Source: Alphaproteobacteria bacterium (GTDB taxonomy: Bacteria; Myxococcota_A; UBA796; GCA-2862545). Taken from it: a stretch of 64,000 bases of DNA. The notes beneath the pieces are model-generated. The model was not told the origin of the DNA. It was given only the letters and a program-made list of their open reading frames with translations, and made no database searches. The stretch covers positions 186,001 through 250,000 of the forward strand of contig JACKET010000007.1 of the NCBI GenBank assembly GCA_020632875.1. Reading direction: 5' to 3'. Shown piece after piece: positions 36,229 through 47,207 of this stretch. Both the position numbers and the translations under genes were made by a program. Each line of letters opens with the position of its first letter. The stretch's first letter is position 1.

Positions 36229-38600
36229 GGGAGGCCGCCTTCGATGTCGGCCAGGGCGTAGACGGCGCGGAACGAGACGTTGAGGTTGAGGCGCCGGGCA
36301 TCGCGGCCGGACCGGCCCGCGAGTCGCGCGGACTGCTCCGGGGCGGCGAACGTGCCGCCCTTCACGCAGACCTCGCGCGGCGGGGAGAGGGGCACGAGCC
36401 CCAGCCCGCCTTCGATGCGCGGGCCGGCGAAGAAGTCGTCGAGCGTCCACTGGAAGCCGTTGCCCGCCATCCCGCGTACGCCCGACGGCCCCTCGTCGAC
36501 CGGGAACCGCTGGACCGGGACCGGCAACAGCCGATCGTGCTCCTGGCTCCATGCCGTCGATGCCCAGGAGGGGTCGAAGGCATCACCCCACGGGAACCAG
36601 CGTCCGTCGACGCCGCGGCCGGCCTTCTCGAGCTCGAGCTCGGTGGGCAGGCGCCACGGCCGGCCCGTCTCGCTGGCCAGCCAGCGCGCGTAGGCCGCGG
36701 CGCCGTGCCAGTCGACCAGGAACACGGGCCATTCGGGATGCCACAGGTCGCCGTCGAGGTCGGGCTTCAGGTGGAAGCGCCGGCCGTCGAAGCCGTAGAC
36801 CAGCGTGTCGGGGCGCAGGTATTCCTGGGTGTGCTCGTTCGGCGCGTGCCGGAGGGCCTCTTCGGTTCGCCCGGCTTCCACGAGGCCGTCGAGGAAGCGG
36901 ATGTGCTCGGCGTTCGTCACGTGGAACCGCTGGACCACGAAGGCATCCAGCCAGACCCGCGAGGCCGGGAGGCTGTCGGGGGCGCCGGGATCTCCGCCGC
37001 TGCGGAACCACCCCGCGGGGACGTAGACCGCGTCGGGACCGAGCCATCCCCGTGGGGGCAGCCAGATCGGAGCCGGCGCGGAGTCGCCGGGACGGAGCCC
37101 GTCCCAGTGGCGCTGGCGCGTGATCTCGAACGGATAGCGGACGGTCTCCCGGTCGGGGTGGCGGAGCACGCACAGATAGGAGCCCATCGGGAGCGGCACG
37201 CCGGAGAGGGGCGTCGCGCCGAGCTCGCGAACGAAGACCTCGTGCAGGCGCCGATGTCGCACTTCGTACCGGTAGAGCACCGCGGTCGCGCCGGGAGGCT
37301 CCGTGACGAGGGTGAGGGCTCCGGCCCCGTCGAGCGCGGCTTCGAGGCCGGCACGACGCGGGTCGGAGGTCGGAATGGCGTCGACGTGGGCGGCCATGTG
37401 GGAGCGGAGCGTGTCGGCCTCGTCGGAGTCGCGGACCCGCTCCGCGTCGAGGAGCCGGTCGAGGTAGCGGGCTGCGAGCGCGTGGTGCGCGTCGGCGTGG
37501 TCGTTCGCGACGTAGGCGGCGGCATGCAGGTCGAGGTCGATCTCGACGCTCTTCAGACGGGCCTCGGCGCGCAGGGCCTCGGCCTCGTCGAGCAGGGACC
37601 ACGCGGCGTGACGGAGATCTTCGGGCTGCCAGCGCTCGATGGCGTCGAGCATGGCGTCGGCGCGGGCCTCGAGGGCCTCCGCGCGCGCGAGCAGCTCCGG
37701 GACGCGCGCTGCGCGGGCCAGCGCCTCGCGGGTCATGGCGGAGGCCTCCTCCTCCTGACGCACGCCATCGAGCCATGCGACGAGCTCGCGGGAGAAGGCC
37801 TCGCCGTTCGGTGGTCGCGGGCCGGGCTCGGGGTCGAGGGCGCGGATGGCGAGAGCAGCCAGGGCCCGTGGGATGCCGGGGTCGCGGCCGTGCAGCGCTT
37901 CGTCGAGCCGCGCGACGGCTGCGGGAGAGGCGGGCGCCAGCCGTGTGAGCACCAGCGACAGGATGGCGCCCAGCGCGAAGACGTCGGCTCGGGCATCGAG
38001 CGCGGCGCCGGCGGCCTGCTCGGGCGACATGTAGCGGGGCGTGCCGACGACCACGCCCATCCGCGTGCGCTCGCCGGTCTCGTGGCGCACGGTCGCGATG
38101 GCGTCGTCCGCGTCGGGCTCTGCGTGGTCGAGGACACGCGCCACGCCCCAATCGACGACGGAGACCTCGCCGTACGGGCCGAGCATCACGTTCGCCGGCT
38201 TGAGGTCGCGATGCAGCACCCCCCGCGCATGGGCGAAGCCGACGGCATCCGCCACCATCTTCAGGTTCCCGACGAGCCTCCGGAGCGCCGGCCCGTCGTC
38301 GTCGGCCTCCTCGATTGCCTGCTGCAGGGTGATGCCGTGGATCTCGTCCATCGTGAACCACGCGCGCCCGTCGGGCAGCACGCCGTAGTCGTGCACGGGG
38401 ACGATGCCGGGATGCTGGAGCTGTGCGGCGACCTGCGCCTCTTCGACGAATCGACGGCGGGCGGTGGGGCTCGCCATGATCTCGAACCGGAGGGTCTTCA
38501 GGGCGACGGTGCGACCGAGGCGCCGGTCGCGCACCCTGCGCACCTCGCCCATGCCGCCCGTGCCGAGCGGCCCCAGATCCTCGTAGCGTTCGTCCTGCAC
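36225..38600 (-). CDS. Ser/Thr protein kinase-PEGA-like-FGE domain protein
   Basis: A 791-residue protein with an intact Hanks-type kinase (8-290): LGTGGMGEVRRV glycine loop, VALKTLR Lys, VLHRDLKPANVML near residue 131, VVDWGVAR (DWG for DFG, a variant seen in other bacterial kinases) and GTPRYMSPEQAAG. It continues with a helical linker, a PEGA-like module (GALTLVTEPPGATA) and a C-terminal FGE-type domain (YVPAGWFRSGGD, RLPTELELEKAGRG, KGGTFAAPEQ). That domain has no Cys in the position used by true formylglycine generators, so it is more likely a binding fold. GTG 38600 is chosen because it is the last in-frame start before the kinase motif. The next upstream gene is the Asp-rich lipoprotein, 26 bp away. 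Confidence 0.9.
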   Translation of the reverse strand: MQDERYEDLGPLGTGGMGEVRRVRDRRLGRTVALKTLRFEIMASPTARRRFVEEAQVAAQLQHPGIVPVHDYGVLPDGRAWFTMDEIHGITLQQAIEEADDDGPALRRLVGNLKMVADAVGFAHARGVLHRDLKPANVMLGPYGEVSVVDWGVARVLDHAEPDADDAIATVRHETGERTRMGVVVGTPRYMSPEQAAGAALDARADVFALGAILSLVLTRLAPASPAAVARLDEALHGRDPGIPRALAALAIRALDPEPGPRPPNGEAFSRELVAWLDGVRQEEEASAMTREALARAARVPELLARAEALEARADAMLDAIERWQPEDLRHAAWSLLDEAEALRAEARLKSVEIDLDLHAAAYVANDHADAHHALAARYLDRLLDAERVRDSDEADTLRSHMAAHVDAIPTSDPRRAGLEAALDGAGALTLVTEPPGATAVLYRYEVRHRRLHEVFVRELGATPLSGVPLPMGSYLCVLRHPDRETVRYPFEITRQRHWDGLRPGDSAPAPIWLPPRGWLGPDAVYVPAGWFRSGGDPGAPDSLPASRVWLDAFVVQRFHVTNAEHIRFLDGLVEAGRTEEALRHAPNEHTQEYLRPDTLVYGFDGRRFHLKPDLDGDLWHPEWPVFLVDWHGAAAYARWLASETGRPWRLPTELELEKAGRGVDGRWFPWGDAFDPSWASTAWSQEHDRLLPVPVQRFPVDEGPSGVRGMAGNGFQWTLDDFFAGPRIEGGLGLVPLSPPREVCVKGGTFAAPEQSARLAGRSGRDARRLNLNVSFRAVYALADIEGGLP

Positions 38601-38626
38601 GTGAGCCTGGCCCCGTTCACGGCCTT

Positions 38627-39574
38627 CTAAGGCGACCAATCGTCCGGGACCATCCAGGTTCCGGGAATGTGGTCGCAGGACCATGTCCCGCGGTCGCAGG
38701 TCGGCCGGTACGTCGCGAAGCCGTCGGTGCAGAGCGTCGTCTCGTCTCCACAGACCTCGTGCGGCACGCAGCACAGGAAGAACGGGTTCTCGCAGTACTC
38801 GGTGGTCAACGCGAACGCGCCGTCGACGAAGTTGCACCCCGCGAGCGACGCGCAGACGCCGCCGACTTCGGGGCACGTCCCGCCGGTGGGCTCGGGGGGC
38901 GGCGGAAGGCAGCACTCCCCGGGACCGTCGAAGAACACGCAGTCGCTGTCGAACTGCGTCGCGCGCGCACCGCCCTGGGGCGTGCAGGTCGTCGCCTGGA
39001 CACAGATGCCGCTCGCCTCCATGCAGCTCGTCGGGTCGGGGTCCGTGTCGGCGTCGGAGTCCGCATCCGTGTCCGTGTCCGCGTCGGTGTCCGAATCGGT
39101 GTCGGCATCGGCATCGGTGTCTGTGTCGGAATCGGAGTCCGTGTCTGCGTCCGTGTCCGAATCGGAGTCGCTGTCGGCATCCATGTCCGAATCGGTGTCC
39201 GCGTCGGTGTCGGAGTCTGCGTCGGTGTCGGCGTCGGCATCCGTGTCGGAGTCCGAATCAGCGTCCGTGTCCGCATCCGCATCCGAATCCGAGTCGGCAT
39301 CCGTGTCGGAGTCGGTGTCCGCGTCGGTATCGGAGTCGGCGTCCGCGTCGGAGTCTGCATCGGTGTCGGTGTCGGAGTCGGAGTCGGCGTCCGTGTCGGA
39401 GTCACTGTCCGCGTCGGCATCCGAGTCCGCATCGGCGTCGGCGTCGGTATCGGAGTCCGTGTCGGCGTCGGCATCCGAGTCGGCGTCGAGGTCGAGGAAC
39501 GGCGTGTCGTCGTCATCGGTCTGGCCGGGGTCGCAGGCGAGCAGGAACAGGAGGCTGGCGTGTACGAGTGGCAT
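38627..39574 (-). CDS. Lipoprotein with Asp-dipeptide repeat linker and Cys-rich domain
   Basis: A 315-residue lipoprotein; MPLVHASLLFLLAC is the signal. Residues about 25-180 alternate Asp with Ser, Thr or Ala (DADSDTDAD-type), a highly acidic extended linker of a kind seen between cell-surface anchors and domains in myxobacteria. The C-terminal 130 residues carry about 15 Cys, including GECCLPPPP and CENPFFLCC, which suggests a disulfide-rich extracellular module. The coding DNA is a run of degenerate GTCGGC/GTCCGC/GTGTCG-like hexamers prone to slippage. It precedes the kinase-FGE pair on the same strand. Confidence 0.8.
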   Translation of the reverse strand: MPLVHASLLFLLACDPGQTDDDDTPFLDLDADSDADADTDSDTDADADADSDADADSDSDTDADSDSDTDTDADSDADADSDTDADTDSDTDADSDSDADADTDADSDSDTDADADTDADSDTDADTDSDMDADSDSDSDTDADTDSDSDTDTDADADTDSDTDADTDTDADSDADTDPDPTSCMEASGICVQATTCTPQGGARATQFDSDCVFFDGPGECCLPPPPEPTGGTCPEVGGVCASLAGCNFVDGAFALTTEYCENPFFLCCVPHEVCGDETTLCTDGFATYRPTCDRGTWSCDHIPGTWMVPDDWSP

Positions 39575-39702
39575 GGACTCACCCTACGCGGTGCCGTTCG
39601 GCAGCTCTGATGTGGCTTCGTATCGAAAGTGTGTCGGCGAGCCCGCAGCCCGCTTCTCCCGACCGCCCCGCCATGCAATGTCCGAGTCGGGAGGTCGGGC
39701 CG

Positions 39703-39819
39703 GATCCGTCTCACGCAGATGACGCAGAAGGAGCGGCACTGGCGGGGCGCGAGGTGCGGCTGCCCCGGTCTCCGAGGGGGCCTGGGGACGACCGGGGAGC
39801 GGACCTCAACAGAGCAGGC
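39703..39819 (+). repeat. A-unit dispersed repeat, shortened
   Basis: GATCCGTCTCACGCAGATGA is followed by only one further ACGCAGAAGG unit. The body ends CTCAACAGAGCAGGC. Confidence 0.8.
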
Positions 39820-39838
39820 GGGGCTCCCGCCGGTGGCT

Positions 39839-40062
39839 GTCTCCGACGAGCCGGGATCCCGCAGCCGACACCGCAGCCCCGTCGTCTACCGACCACCCCG
39901 TCGATCCGGACAGGCACGTCCGCAGGGTCCGGTTCCCCCTCGCCACCCCACAGCGGCTCGAAGCCCCCGGGGAACCGGATCCTGGGACTGCCGTGTCTAC
40001 GAACCGCAAGGCCGCCATAGGCGAGCCGCGCAGCGCGCTTGCGCGCGTAGCAAACGGTAGAC
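39839..40062 (+). repeat. B-unit dispersed repeat
   Basis: A full B unit with GGACAGGCACGTCCGCAGGG and AACCGCAAGGCCGCCATAGG, ending GCGCGCGTAGCAAACGGTAG. Confidence 0.8.
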
Positions 40063-40157
40063 GAGCCGGGATCCCGCGGTCGATACCCGCGACACCGCCG
40101 TCTCCCGACCGCCATAGTCGAGCCGCGCAGCGCGCTTGCGCGCGTAGCAAAGGGTTC
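40063..40157 (+). repeat. Truncated B unit abutting a stop codon
   Basis: Parts of a B unit ending GCGCGCGTAGCAAAGGGTTC directly against the TGA of the M60 gene, as B units do at the esterase gene and, 12 bp away, at purC. Confidence 0.75.
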
Positions 40158-43100
40158 TCAGAGGCACGCGATGTCGTAGTGCCACGGGTCGTACAGCACG
40201 TCCATCGTGGTCAGCACGCTGCTCGAGAGCGGGATGTTCATCGCCGTGAAGTACGGTCCGAAGTCCTTGTGGTACCCGTGGGCCAGCTCCAGCGCCCAGG
40301 CATCGAAGACGTTCTGCATGCTCGGGTCCGACGGCTTCGTGTAGGCCGCGTACGCAGCGTCCATCCCCTCGAGGCCGAGGTCGTCGGTGATGTTGAGCCA
40401 CAGGTCGAGCGCGAGCTCGTAGTCGTAGTCGGTCGGGTCGCAGGTGCCGCCGCAGGTCGCGACGAACGTGCAGCGCCGGGTGTCGCGGGTGGTCGCGTCG
40501 AGCCCGCTCCAGTCGTCGATCGTGTCGTACCCGAAGATGCGCGCCTGGGCGCCGAGCATCGCGACGTTCGGCTCGCTCTCGGTCCACGCCGAACCGGTGC
40601 CCGTGAACGACGACGGCGTGTCGAGCGTGTAGGAGTGTCCCATCTCGTGGCCGTAGCCCCACAAGCCGCGCTTCGCGGGCTGGTGGGTCGTGATGGACGC
40701 GTCCCAGAAGGGCTCCGTGACATCGCTCTCGTAGGCCCACGCGAGGTAGGCGGGGTTGCCGGAGTGGGCGCCGCTCCCGTCCTGCACGTCGAAGAAGAAC
40801 ATGTGGGGCAGCTCGTCGTCGTGGTTGGTCGAGTCGACGAAGTCCGTCATCTCGACCCGGTACCGGTGGAAGATCGTCATCATGTCGGTGGCGCTGTCGG
40901 TCGCCGCGGCGACCTCGTCGCGGCCGGCGAGGATGAGGACCTCGGGGCTGCGCAGCACGACGAACGGGACCGTCGTCGCGGCCAGCTCGGCCTGGAACGC
41001 CGCCTCGTCCGTCACCCCGAGCTCGAACTCCGGCATCGGCAGGACGTTGTGCAGCGTGAGCTTCACGGTCTCGCGCCCTTCCCACGGCTTCGTGTCGGTG
41101 AGGAGGATCGGACCGCCCATCGGAGCATTCAGCGCGCGGCGGTCGACGTTCAGCGTGCCGTACGCGCCGCCGCTCGGGTACCGGTCCATGTACGCGGGCG
41201 CGTTCCACCGCGTCTTCGGCATCACGAGGCCGTTCGACCAGTACACGAACGCGGTCAGCGCGTCGTTCTGCTCGGCGGCCTCGACGTCGATGCGGATCTC
41301 CTCGCCGGGTGCCGCGTAGTAGCCGGTGAACGTGTAGTCGCCGGCGCCGAGCTCGACGGTGATCTCGACACTCTCGCGGGCCTCGGCCGCGCTCGGTGCC
41401 CCGGGCCACGTGCTCGCCGTCGCGATGGCGCTGTTCTGGTCGGGCTCGAGGGCCTGCGTCATGAAGTACGAGCCCCACAGGTCGATGTCGTCCCAGTCGT
41501 CGGCTCCCCAGATGTGGGGATTGGCGTCGTCGATCGTGGGGGTGCCCACGGAGCTCTCGAGCGCGAGCTGAGCCATGATCGCCGGGTGGAAGATGGGCAG
41601 GCGCGCCATGCCCGTCGCGCGCCCCTCGAGGGTGGTGAGGATCTTCGTGGTGTCGGCGCCGGTCTGGATCCCCATGCGATCACGGGCGGCCCGCATCAGC
41701 GCATTCGTGACGTTGTCGTAGGTGGAGTCGAGAGGCTCGGACACGAACGCATCGCCCGTGAACAGGCCGGAGGGCGTGTGCTCCATGCTCGAGATGCCGG
41801 CCTCGGCCATCACGGCGTGGAGGGTCGAGTGGTCGGCGCCGATCGAGGTCGGGAACGACGAGACGGCCTGCCGCTCGTCGTAGATCATGATGCCGCCGCC
41901 GGCGCGGAGGTGGTCGATGTACGCATCCACCTGGGCGTACGGCGTGCTGAACGTCACCGTCCAGGTCACCCCGGCCGGGGCCGCGTCGACCCAGGCCTCC
42001 ACGTCCGCGAGTGCCGCGCCGGTGCCGGACGTGTCGCCGATGTGCACGCCGACGCGTCCGCCGCCGCGGGTCGCTCCGGCCGCGAGGATGACGAGGTCGT
42101 TCCGGTCCGGCGACGTGAGGATGGGCCGCGCGTGGGGGCCCCACACCGAGAGCCCGCGGGGACGGCCGTTCGCCGTCACGGTGCCCGCGTCGGTCGTGAC
42201 GATGGTGGGGAAGTCGATCGCCGGCTCGATGGCGTAGCGCTGGTTCAGCGACCCCGTGCAGCTCCGCCGCACCTCCTGCGCCCCGTTGGACTGGAGGCAT
42301 CCGCCGCAGGACTGCAGGCTGATCCGACCCAGTGAGTCCACGCCGATGGGAGGCACGCTGGCACACGCGGCGACCGCCACGGTGGCGTTGGTCAGGTTGA
42401 GGCACTGGCCCGTGCCATAGGCTTCGAACGACTGGTAGGCCTCGCGCCACACCCACTTCTGTCCTTCGCTGCCGTCGCAGGTCCAGTTGTTGATGCTGCT
42501 GCTGGGCACGAGCAGGACGGGCCCCTGGAACCAGTCCAGGCACTCTCCGGGTCGGTTCGCCGGGCGGAGGTAGACGACGTCGCCATCCGCGACCCAGTCG
42601 TCGAAGTGCGGGTTCTCCTTGAAGCCGCCTCCACCCGTGTTGTTGCACCAGGAATCGTCGTCGCAGAAGTCCGGGATGCCGTCGCCATCGGTGTCCTCCG
42701 CGTCGTCCCCGCCGAGGCAGACGTCGAGGGAGTCGCACACGCCGTCGTCGTCGAGATCGTCGCCCGCGACGGTCGGACACGCGTCGCAGTCGTCGTCCAC
42801 CCCGTCTCCGTCGGTGTCGTCCGCATCCGTCGGACAGAGATCGTCGGAGTTGCAGACGCCGTCGCCGTCCCAGTCGTCGAAGGGCGAGGGGTCCTTCGGG
42901 CAGGGGTCGACGTCGGCGCAGAGGCCGTCGCCGTCGATGTCGTCGTCGGCATCGTCCGGGCAGGCGTCGCAGCCGTCGGGGACGGTGTCGAAGTCGGCGT
43001 CGGCGAGGTCGTCGAAGCCGGGACAGATGTCGCGCGTGTCGCAGACGCCGTCGGAGTCGGAGTCGTCCGGATTGTCGTCCGGGCAGGGGTCGAGCATGTC

Positions 43101-46100
43101 GCAGACCCCGTCGGAGTCGCGGTCGTTGCGGTCGCGGGGACAGGTGTCGCACCCGTCGGGGATGCCGTCCTCGTCGGTGTCGATGGTGTCGTCGAACCCG
43201 GGGCAGACGTCGCCGCTGTCGCAGTCGCCGTCGCCGTCGAAGTCGTTCGGGTTGTCCTGCGGGCAGGGGTCGCAGGCATCGGGGACGCCGTCGCTGTCGG
43301 TGTCGACACCGTCGTCGCCGAGGGGACACACGTCCACGTCCCCACAGACGCCGTCGCCGTCGGCATCGTCGAGGGGGTCCAGCGGACAGGGGTCGTCCGA
43401 GTCGCAGAGGCCGTCCCGGTCGGTGTCGTCGGGGTCGTCGAGGGGACAGGGGTCGCACCCGTCGACGAGACCGTCTCCGTCGGTGTCGTCGCCGCCCGCG
43501 TCGGGACAGGAGTCGCAGAAGCCGTCCGAATCGGCGTCGTTCGGGTTGTCGAAGGGGCAGAGGTCTGCACAGTCGCCGATCGTGTCGCCGTCGCCGTCGA
43601 TGGTGTCGTCCTCTCCCGGACACAGGTCGTCGGAGTCGCAGACGGTGTCTCCGTCGGTGTCATCGGGGTTGTCGAGCGGGCACGGGTCGCAGCCGTCGGG
43701 CGTCCCGTCGAGGTCGGTGTCGAGGTGGTCGTCGCCCGGGCACTGATCGACCGCGTCGCACACCTCGTCGTTGTCGCTGTCCGCGTCGCCCGGACACGGA
43801 TCGCAGCCCACCTCGGTCCACCAGCCCTCGACCGTCGCGGGCTGCCCGGACATCGAGCCCGACGGCCAGCAGTCCGCGCCGTGGGGACGGGTCCCCGAGT
43901 ACACGATGAACGTGTCGTCGTAGCTCCACGTGACCGTCTGGCCGGCGGCGCTGGTCGACCAGCTCCCGGTGCCGGTGCCGCCGTTCCCGGTCCGCATCGT
44001 CCCGTCGGGCCGGAACAGGACGTCGGTGGTGCCCTCGATGTGCGTGTTGTCGGCCGTGAAGACCCAGTCGAAGTCGAAGTCGAGCGTCCACCGGCACCGG
44101 TCGTTCTCCACGCCCGGGGTCCCCCAGCCGCCGTCGTACAGCGCGAGCCCGTCGCACCACGGGAGCGCGGAGAGGTCGTCGTTCAGCGCGGCGTCCATCG
44201 AGGCCGTGTCGAGCGAGCGGCTCGCCCCGGAGGGCAGCGAGGTCCAGCTGACGGCGTCGATCGTGCCGGACGCCACGAGCGCCAGGGACCCGCTGGCCGG
44301 GAAGGTGAGCGCTGCGTCCAGGAACCCGTCGGCCACGAATCCGGCGTCGAACGTCGCGACGTCCTGCCCCACGACGACGGGGTCGCCGGCCGCCACCTCG
44401 AGGGCCTCGATCTGGACCGTCGAGACGGGGGTTCCGGACGCGCTCGTCTGGAGGGTGAGCCCGTCGAGGGCCACCGTCTGCCCCGAGAGGTTGAGGATCT
44501 CGACGTACTGCCCGGCGGGGCTCGACTTCAGGACGGGATTCGCCATCAGCTCGACGATGACGAGGTCACCCGCGCCGAGCGCGGAGATGTCGATGTCCGC
44601 CGCGTGGCCGTCGCAGTTCTCGTCGACGGTGTTCCCGACGAGCTCGGTCGCGCCGGGGTGGATGGCGCCGTTGCCGTCGTCGCAGTCCGCGCCGCCGTTC
44701 GCGATGGACGCGTAGCCGTCGCCATCCGCGTCGGCCGTCGCGAGCAGGAAGGTGTGGACGGACTGCTTTCCGCGCACGGCGGCCCAGATGCCGTCGGAGC
44801 GCACGTCCTGGCCGAACCCGACGCCGGGCCCACTCCCGATCTGCGTGCCCCGCCAGGTCCAGTCCGCGCCATGCTCCCAGATGTCGACGGCACCCTGGGC
44901 GAAGCCCGCCCCGGCGTTCGACCACGGCTGCGAGATCAGCGCGATGTCGCCGGCGATCTGCACCGAGGACCCGAAGTTCAGCTTCTCGCCCGGCCCGGCG
45001 TAGGCCAGCACGGTGTCTTCGGCCCACACGCCTCCGACACGCTCGTAGATGTGGGCGCGTCCGCTCTTCGCGGGCCCCTCGCGGACCGCGCCGACGATCA
45101 TCCGGTCGCCGTCGATCGACACGCCCATGCCGAACTCGTCGTCTCCCACCACGCCCGCGGGTGCGGCCAGCACGGTCTCGTCCCAGTTGCTGCCGTTGCG
45201 TTCGTAGATCCGGACCTCGCCGACCTCGATCAGGTGGATGTCGGGCGCCCCGATGACGATGGTGTCGCCGCTCACGTCGACGTCCTCGGCGAAGTCGAGC
45301 GTCGTGCTCGGCGTGAGGCTCCACTGGGTGTTGGTGGAGAGGTCGTACACGGCGGCGCGATCCCGTGCCGGGGCCGACACCACGAGGATGTCGCCGTCGA
45401 GCGCGAGGCGCGTCGCGAACTCGGCGTTGGCGAACGGCCCGATGACCGTGTCGCCCGGCATGTCCACGGACCCGTCGGGAACCCACGTCGCGCCGGAGAG
45501 GGCGTACAGCACGACGCTGTGCCTCGCGCCCACCGCGATGCGGCTGCCCGACACGTCGATGCTCCTGCAGAACTCGTCCGTGGAGCCGCCCGATTCGGTG
45601 CCATCGAGGGTCTGGACGGACAGCCAGTCCGAGCCGCTGCGCTGGTGGATCACCGCCGTGTTCGAGGCGCGGTCGCACCAGGCGAGCCAGTCGCCGTCCT
45701 GTCCGAGGCCGCCGACCACGTCGGCCTGCAGTCCGGTCGGCGGCGTCGGCGTCGATGCGTCCGTCGCGACGATCGGGTCGATGGTGACGGGGTAGACGGC
45801 GTCGGCGTCGTCGACCTGCAGGACGGCCTCGCAGCCTGCGCTGCAGTCGAGCAGGAGCGCGACGGGGAGGGGCGTTCCGAGGGCGTCCCACGCTTCGAGC
45901 CCGTGGTAGCGGCCCACGGCGCCCGTGGCGTCGGACCAGAGGAGGGCGCCGTCGATGCGCTCCGGCTCCATCGGGGCGTCGAGGCCGACGCGGACCTCGA
46001 GCCAGCCGTCGCCCGCGGGTGGGTCCTCGACCGTGAAGCCCTGCTCGAGACCCGCCGGCACGGCCTCGTACCAGGCCTCGATGCCGTCGGAGACGAAGCG

Positions 46101-46329
46101 CGTGCGCGGGCCCTCCGGCACCACGGTCGCGTCGGGGAACGGCGCGGAGAAGCCCGGTCGGCCCCACGACGCGTGGGTGAGGGCGACCGAGAACCCGGGG
46201 TCGTCGATGCGCACGCCGTCCGCGAGCCACGTGAGCGCGGGGGCCGTCCGCACCGCCCGTCTCCCGTCCGCCGGGGAAGCGGCCATCGGGGCTGCAGGCC
46301 GACAGGGCGAGCACGTAGACGATCGACAT
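40158..46329 (-). CDS. Giant surface protein: propeller, lamin-tail, TSP3 repeats, ricin-like and M60 (enhancin-type) peptidase domains; frameshift near the start
   Basis: About 2057 codons. Residues 150-590 hold FG-GAP-like propeller repeats (SIDVSGSRIAVGA, VSGDTIVIGAP). A lamin-tail domain (595-760) follows, then about 13 thrombospondin type-3 Ca-binding repeats (850-1235), a ricin-like lectin region (1250-1375) and a C-terminal M60-like domain with GYGHEMGHSYT and a downstream Glu near residue 1903. M60 enzymes cleave mucin-type glycoproteins. The main frame opens at GTG 46355 without a signal. The overlapping frame has ATG 46329 with GGAG upstream and a clean lipoprotein leader MSIVYVLALSAC. 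Joining them needs a one-base shift at about 46250-46310, real or a sequencing error. Start confidence is low. Confidence 0.8.
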
Positions 46330-46489
46330 GGGGGACACTCCGGCTGGATTCCCACGAGCGTCGCGCGCGTCCGGCGCCGGATCCGTAGGCGGTTCGTGCG
46401 GAAACGTGGCGGTTGTGCGGGGAGCGTTGCCGACAGTGCGCGTACGGTGACGCGGGTGTCGTATAAGAGAGGCGCTTGGAGGCCGGCCG

Positions 46490-47182
46490 ATGCCGCGTGT
46501 GTTGCTCGTCGAGGAGGACGTGTCCGATGCGGACGCCACCTCGGCGTACCTTCAGAAGCGGGGGCTTCACGTCGAGGTGGCGCACGAGGGGGTCGGGGTG
46601 GTCGAGCGCGTGTGGGCCGATCCGCCCGACCTGCTGGTGCTCGGGGTGTCGCTGCCGGGCGAATCGGGCCTCTCGGTGTGCCGGCGCGTGCGGGAGCGGT
46701 ACACGGGGCCGATCGTCATCCGCACCCCGCAGAACGACGAGATCGACCAGATCGTGGGGCTCGAGCTCGGCGCCGACGACCTCGTCCCGAAGTCGGCATC
46801 GCTCCGGCGCCTCTCCCTGCGGATCGAGGTGCTGTTGCGTCGGAACGTGCGATCGACGCGGCTCGACGGGCGCACCGACCGCTACGAAGACCCCCATCTG
46901 GTGGTCGATCTCGGCGCCCGCGTGGTGTCGGTGCGCGGGCAGCCGGTCGAGCTCACGACGGGGCAGGTCGAGCTGTTGTGGCTGCTGGTCCAGCACCGCG
47001 GCACGCCCGTGTCGCGCGACCAGTACTACGAGGAGATCCGCGGCATCCGCTACGACGGGCTCGACCGGAACATGGACTCGCGGATGAGCCAGCTCCGCAA
47101 GGCGCTCCAGGATGCCGGCCTGCCGGGCGAGCGTATCCGCACGGTCCGGGGTGTGGGCTACCAGCTCACGAAGATCGATTAG
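46490..47182 (+). CDS. OmpR-family response regulator lacking the phosphoacceptor Asp
   Basis: A 230-residue protein with an N-terminal receiver (1-115) and an OmpR/PhoB-type winged helix (130-230, ending VRGVGYQLTKID). The acidic pair (LVEED) and the Lys (LVPKSA) remain. The phosphorylated Asp of DLxLLDxxLPG is Gly52 in PDLLVLGVSLPGESG. It therefore probably acts without phosphorylation as an atypical OmpR regulator. The second paralogue starts 26 bp downstream. The pair is divergent from the M60 surface protein gene, a plausible target. Confidence 0.9.
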   Translation: MPRVLLVEEDVSDADATSAYLQKRGLHVEVAHEGVGVVERVWADPPDLLVLGVSLPGESGLSVCRRVRERYTGPIVIRTPQNDEIDQIVGLELGADDLVPKSASLRRLSLRIEVLLRRNVRSTRLDGRTDRYEDPHLVVDLGARVVSVRGQPVELTTGQVELLWLLVQHRGTPVSRDQYYEEIRGIRYDGLDRNMDSRMSQLRKALQDAGLPGERIRTVRGVGYQLTKID

Positions 47183-47207
47183 CATCGGGTGCGAGGAGCA
47201 CAGAGCG

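Larger units (their letters stand above)
39575..40157. repeat. Repeat island 4 (0.58 kb, no gene)
   Basis: It lies between the 3' end of the giant M60 gene and the 5' end of the Asp-rich lipoprotein gene. It holds one shortened A unit and one full plus one truncated B unit, all in plus orientation. The promoter of the lipoprotein gene would have to lie within or beside it, at about 39575-39700, but I see no clear one. Confidence 0.8.
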
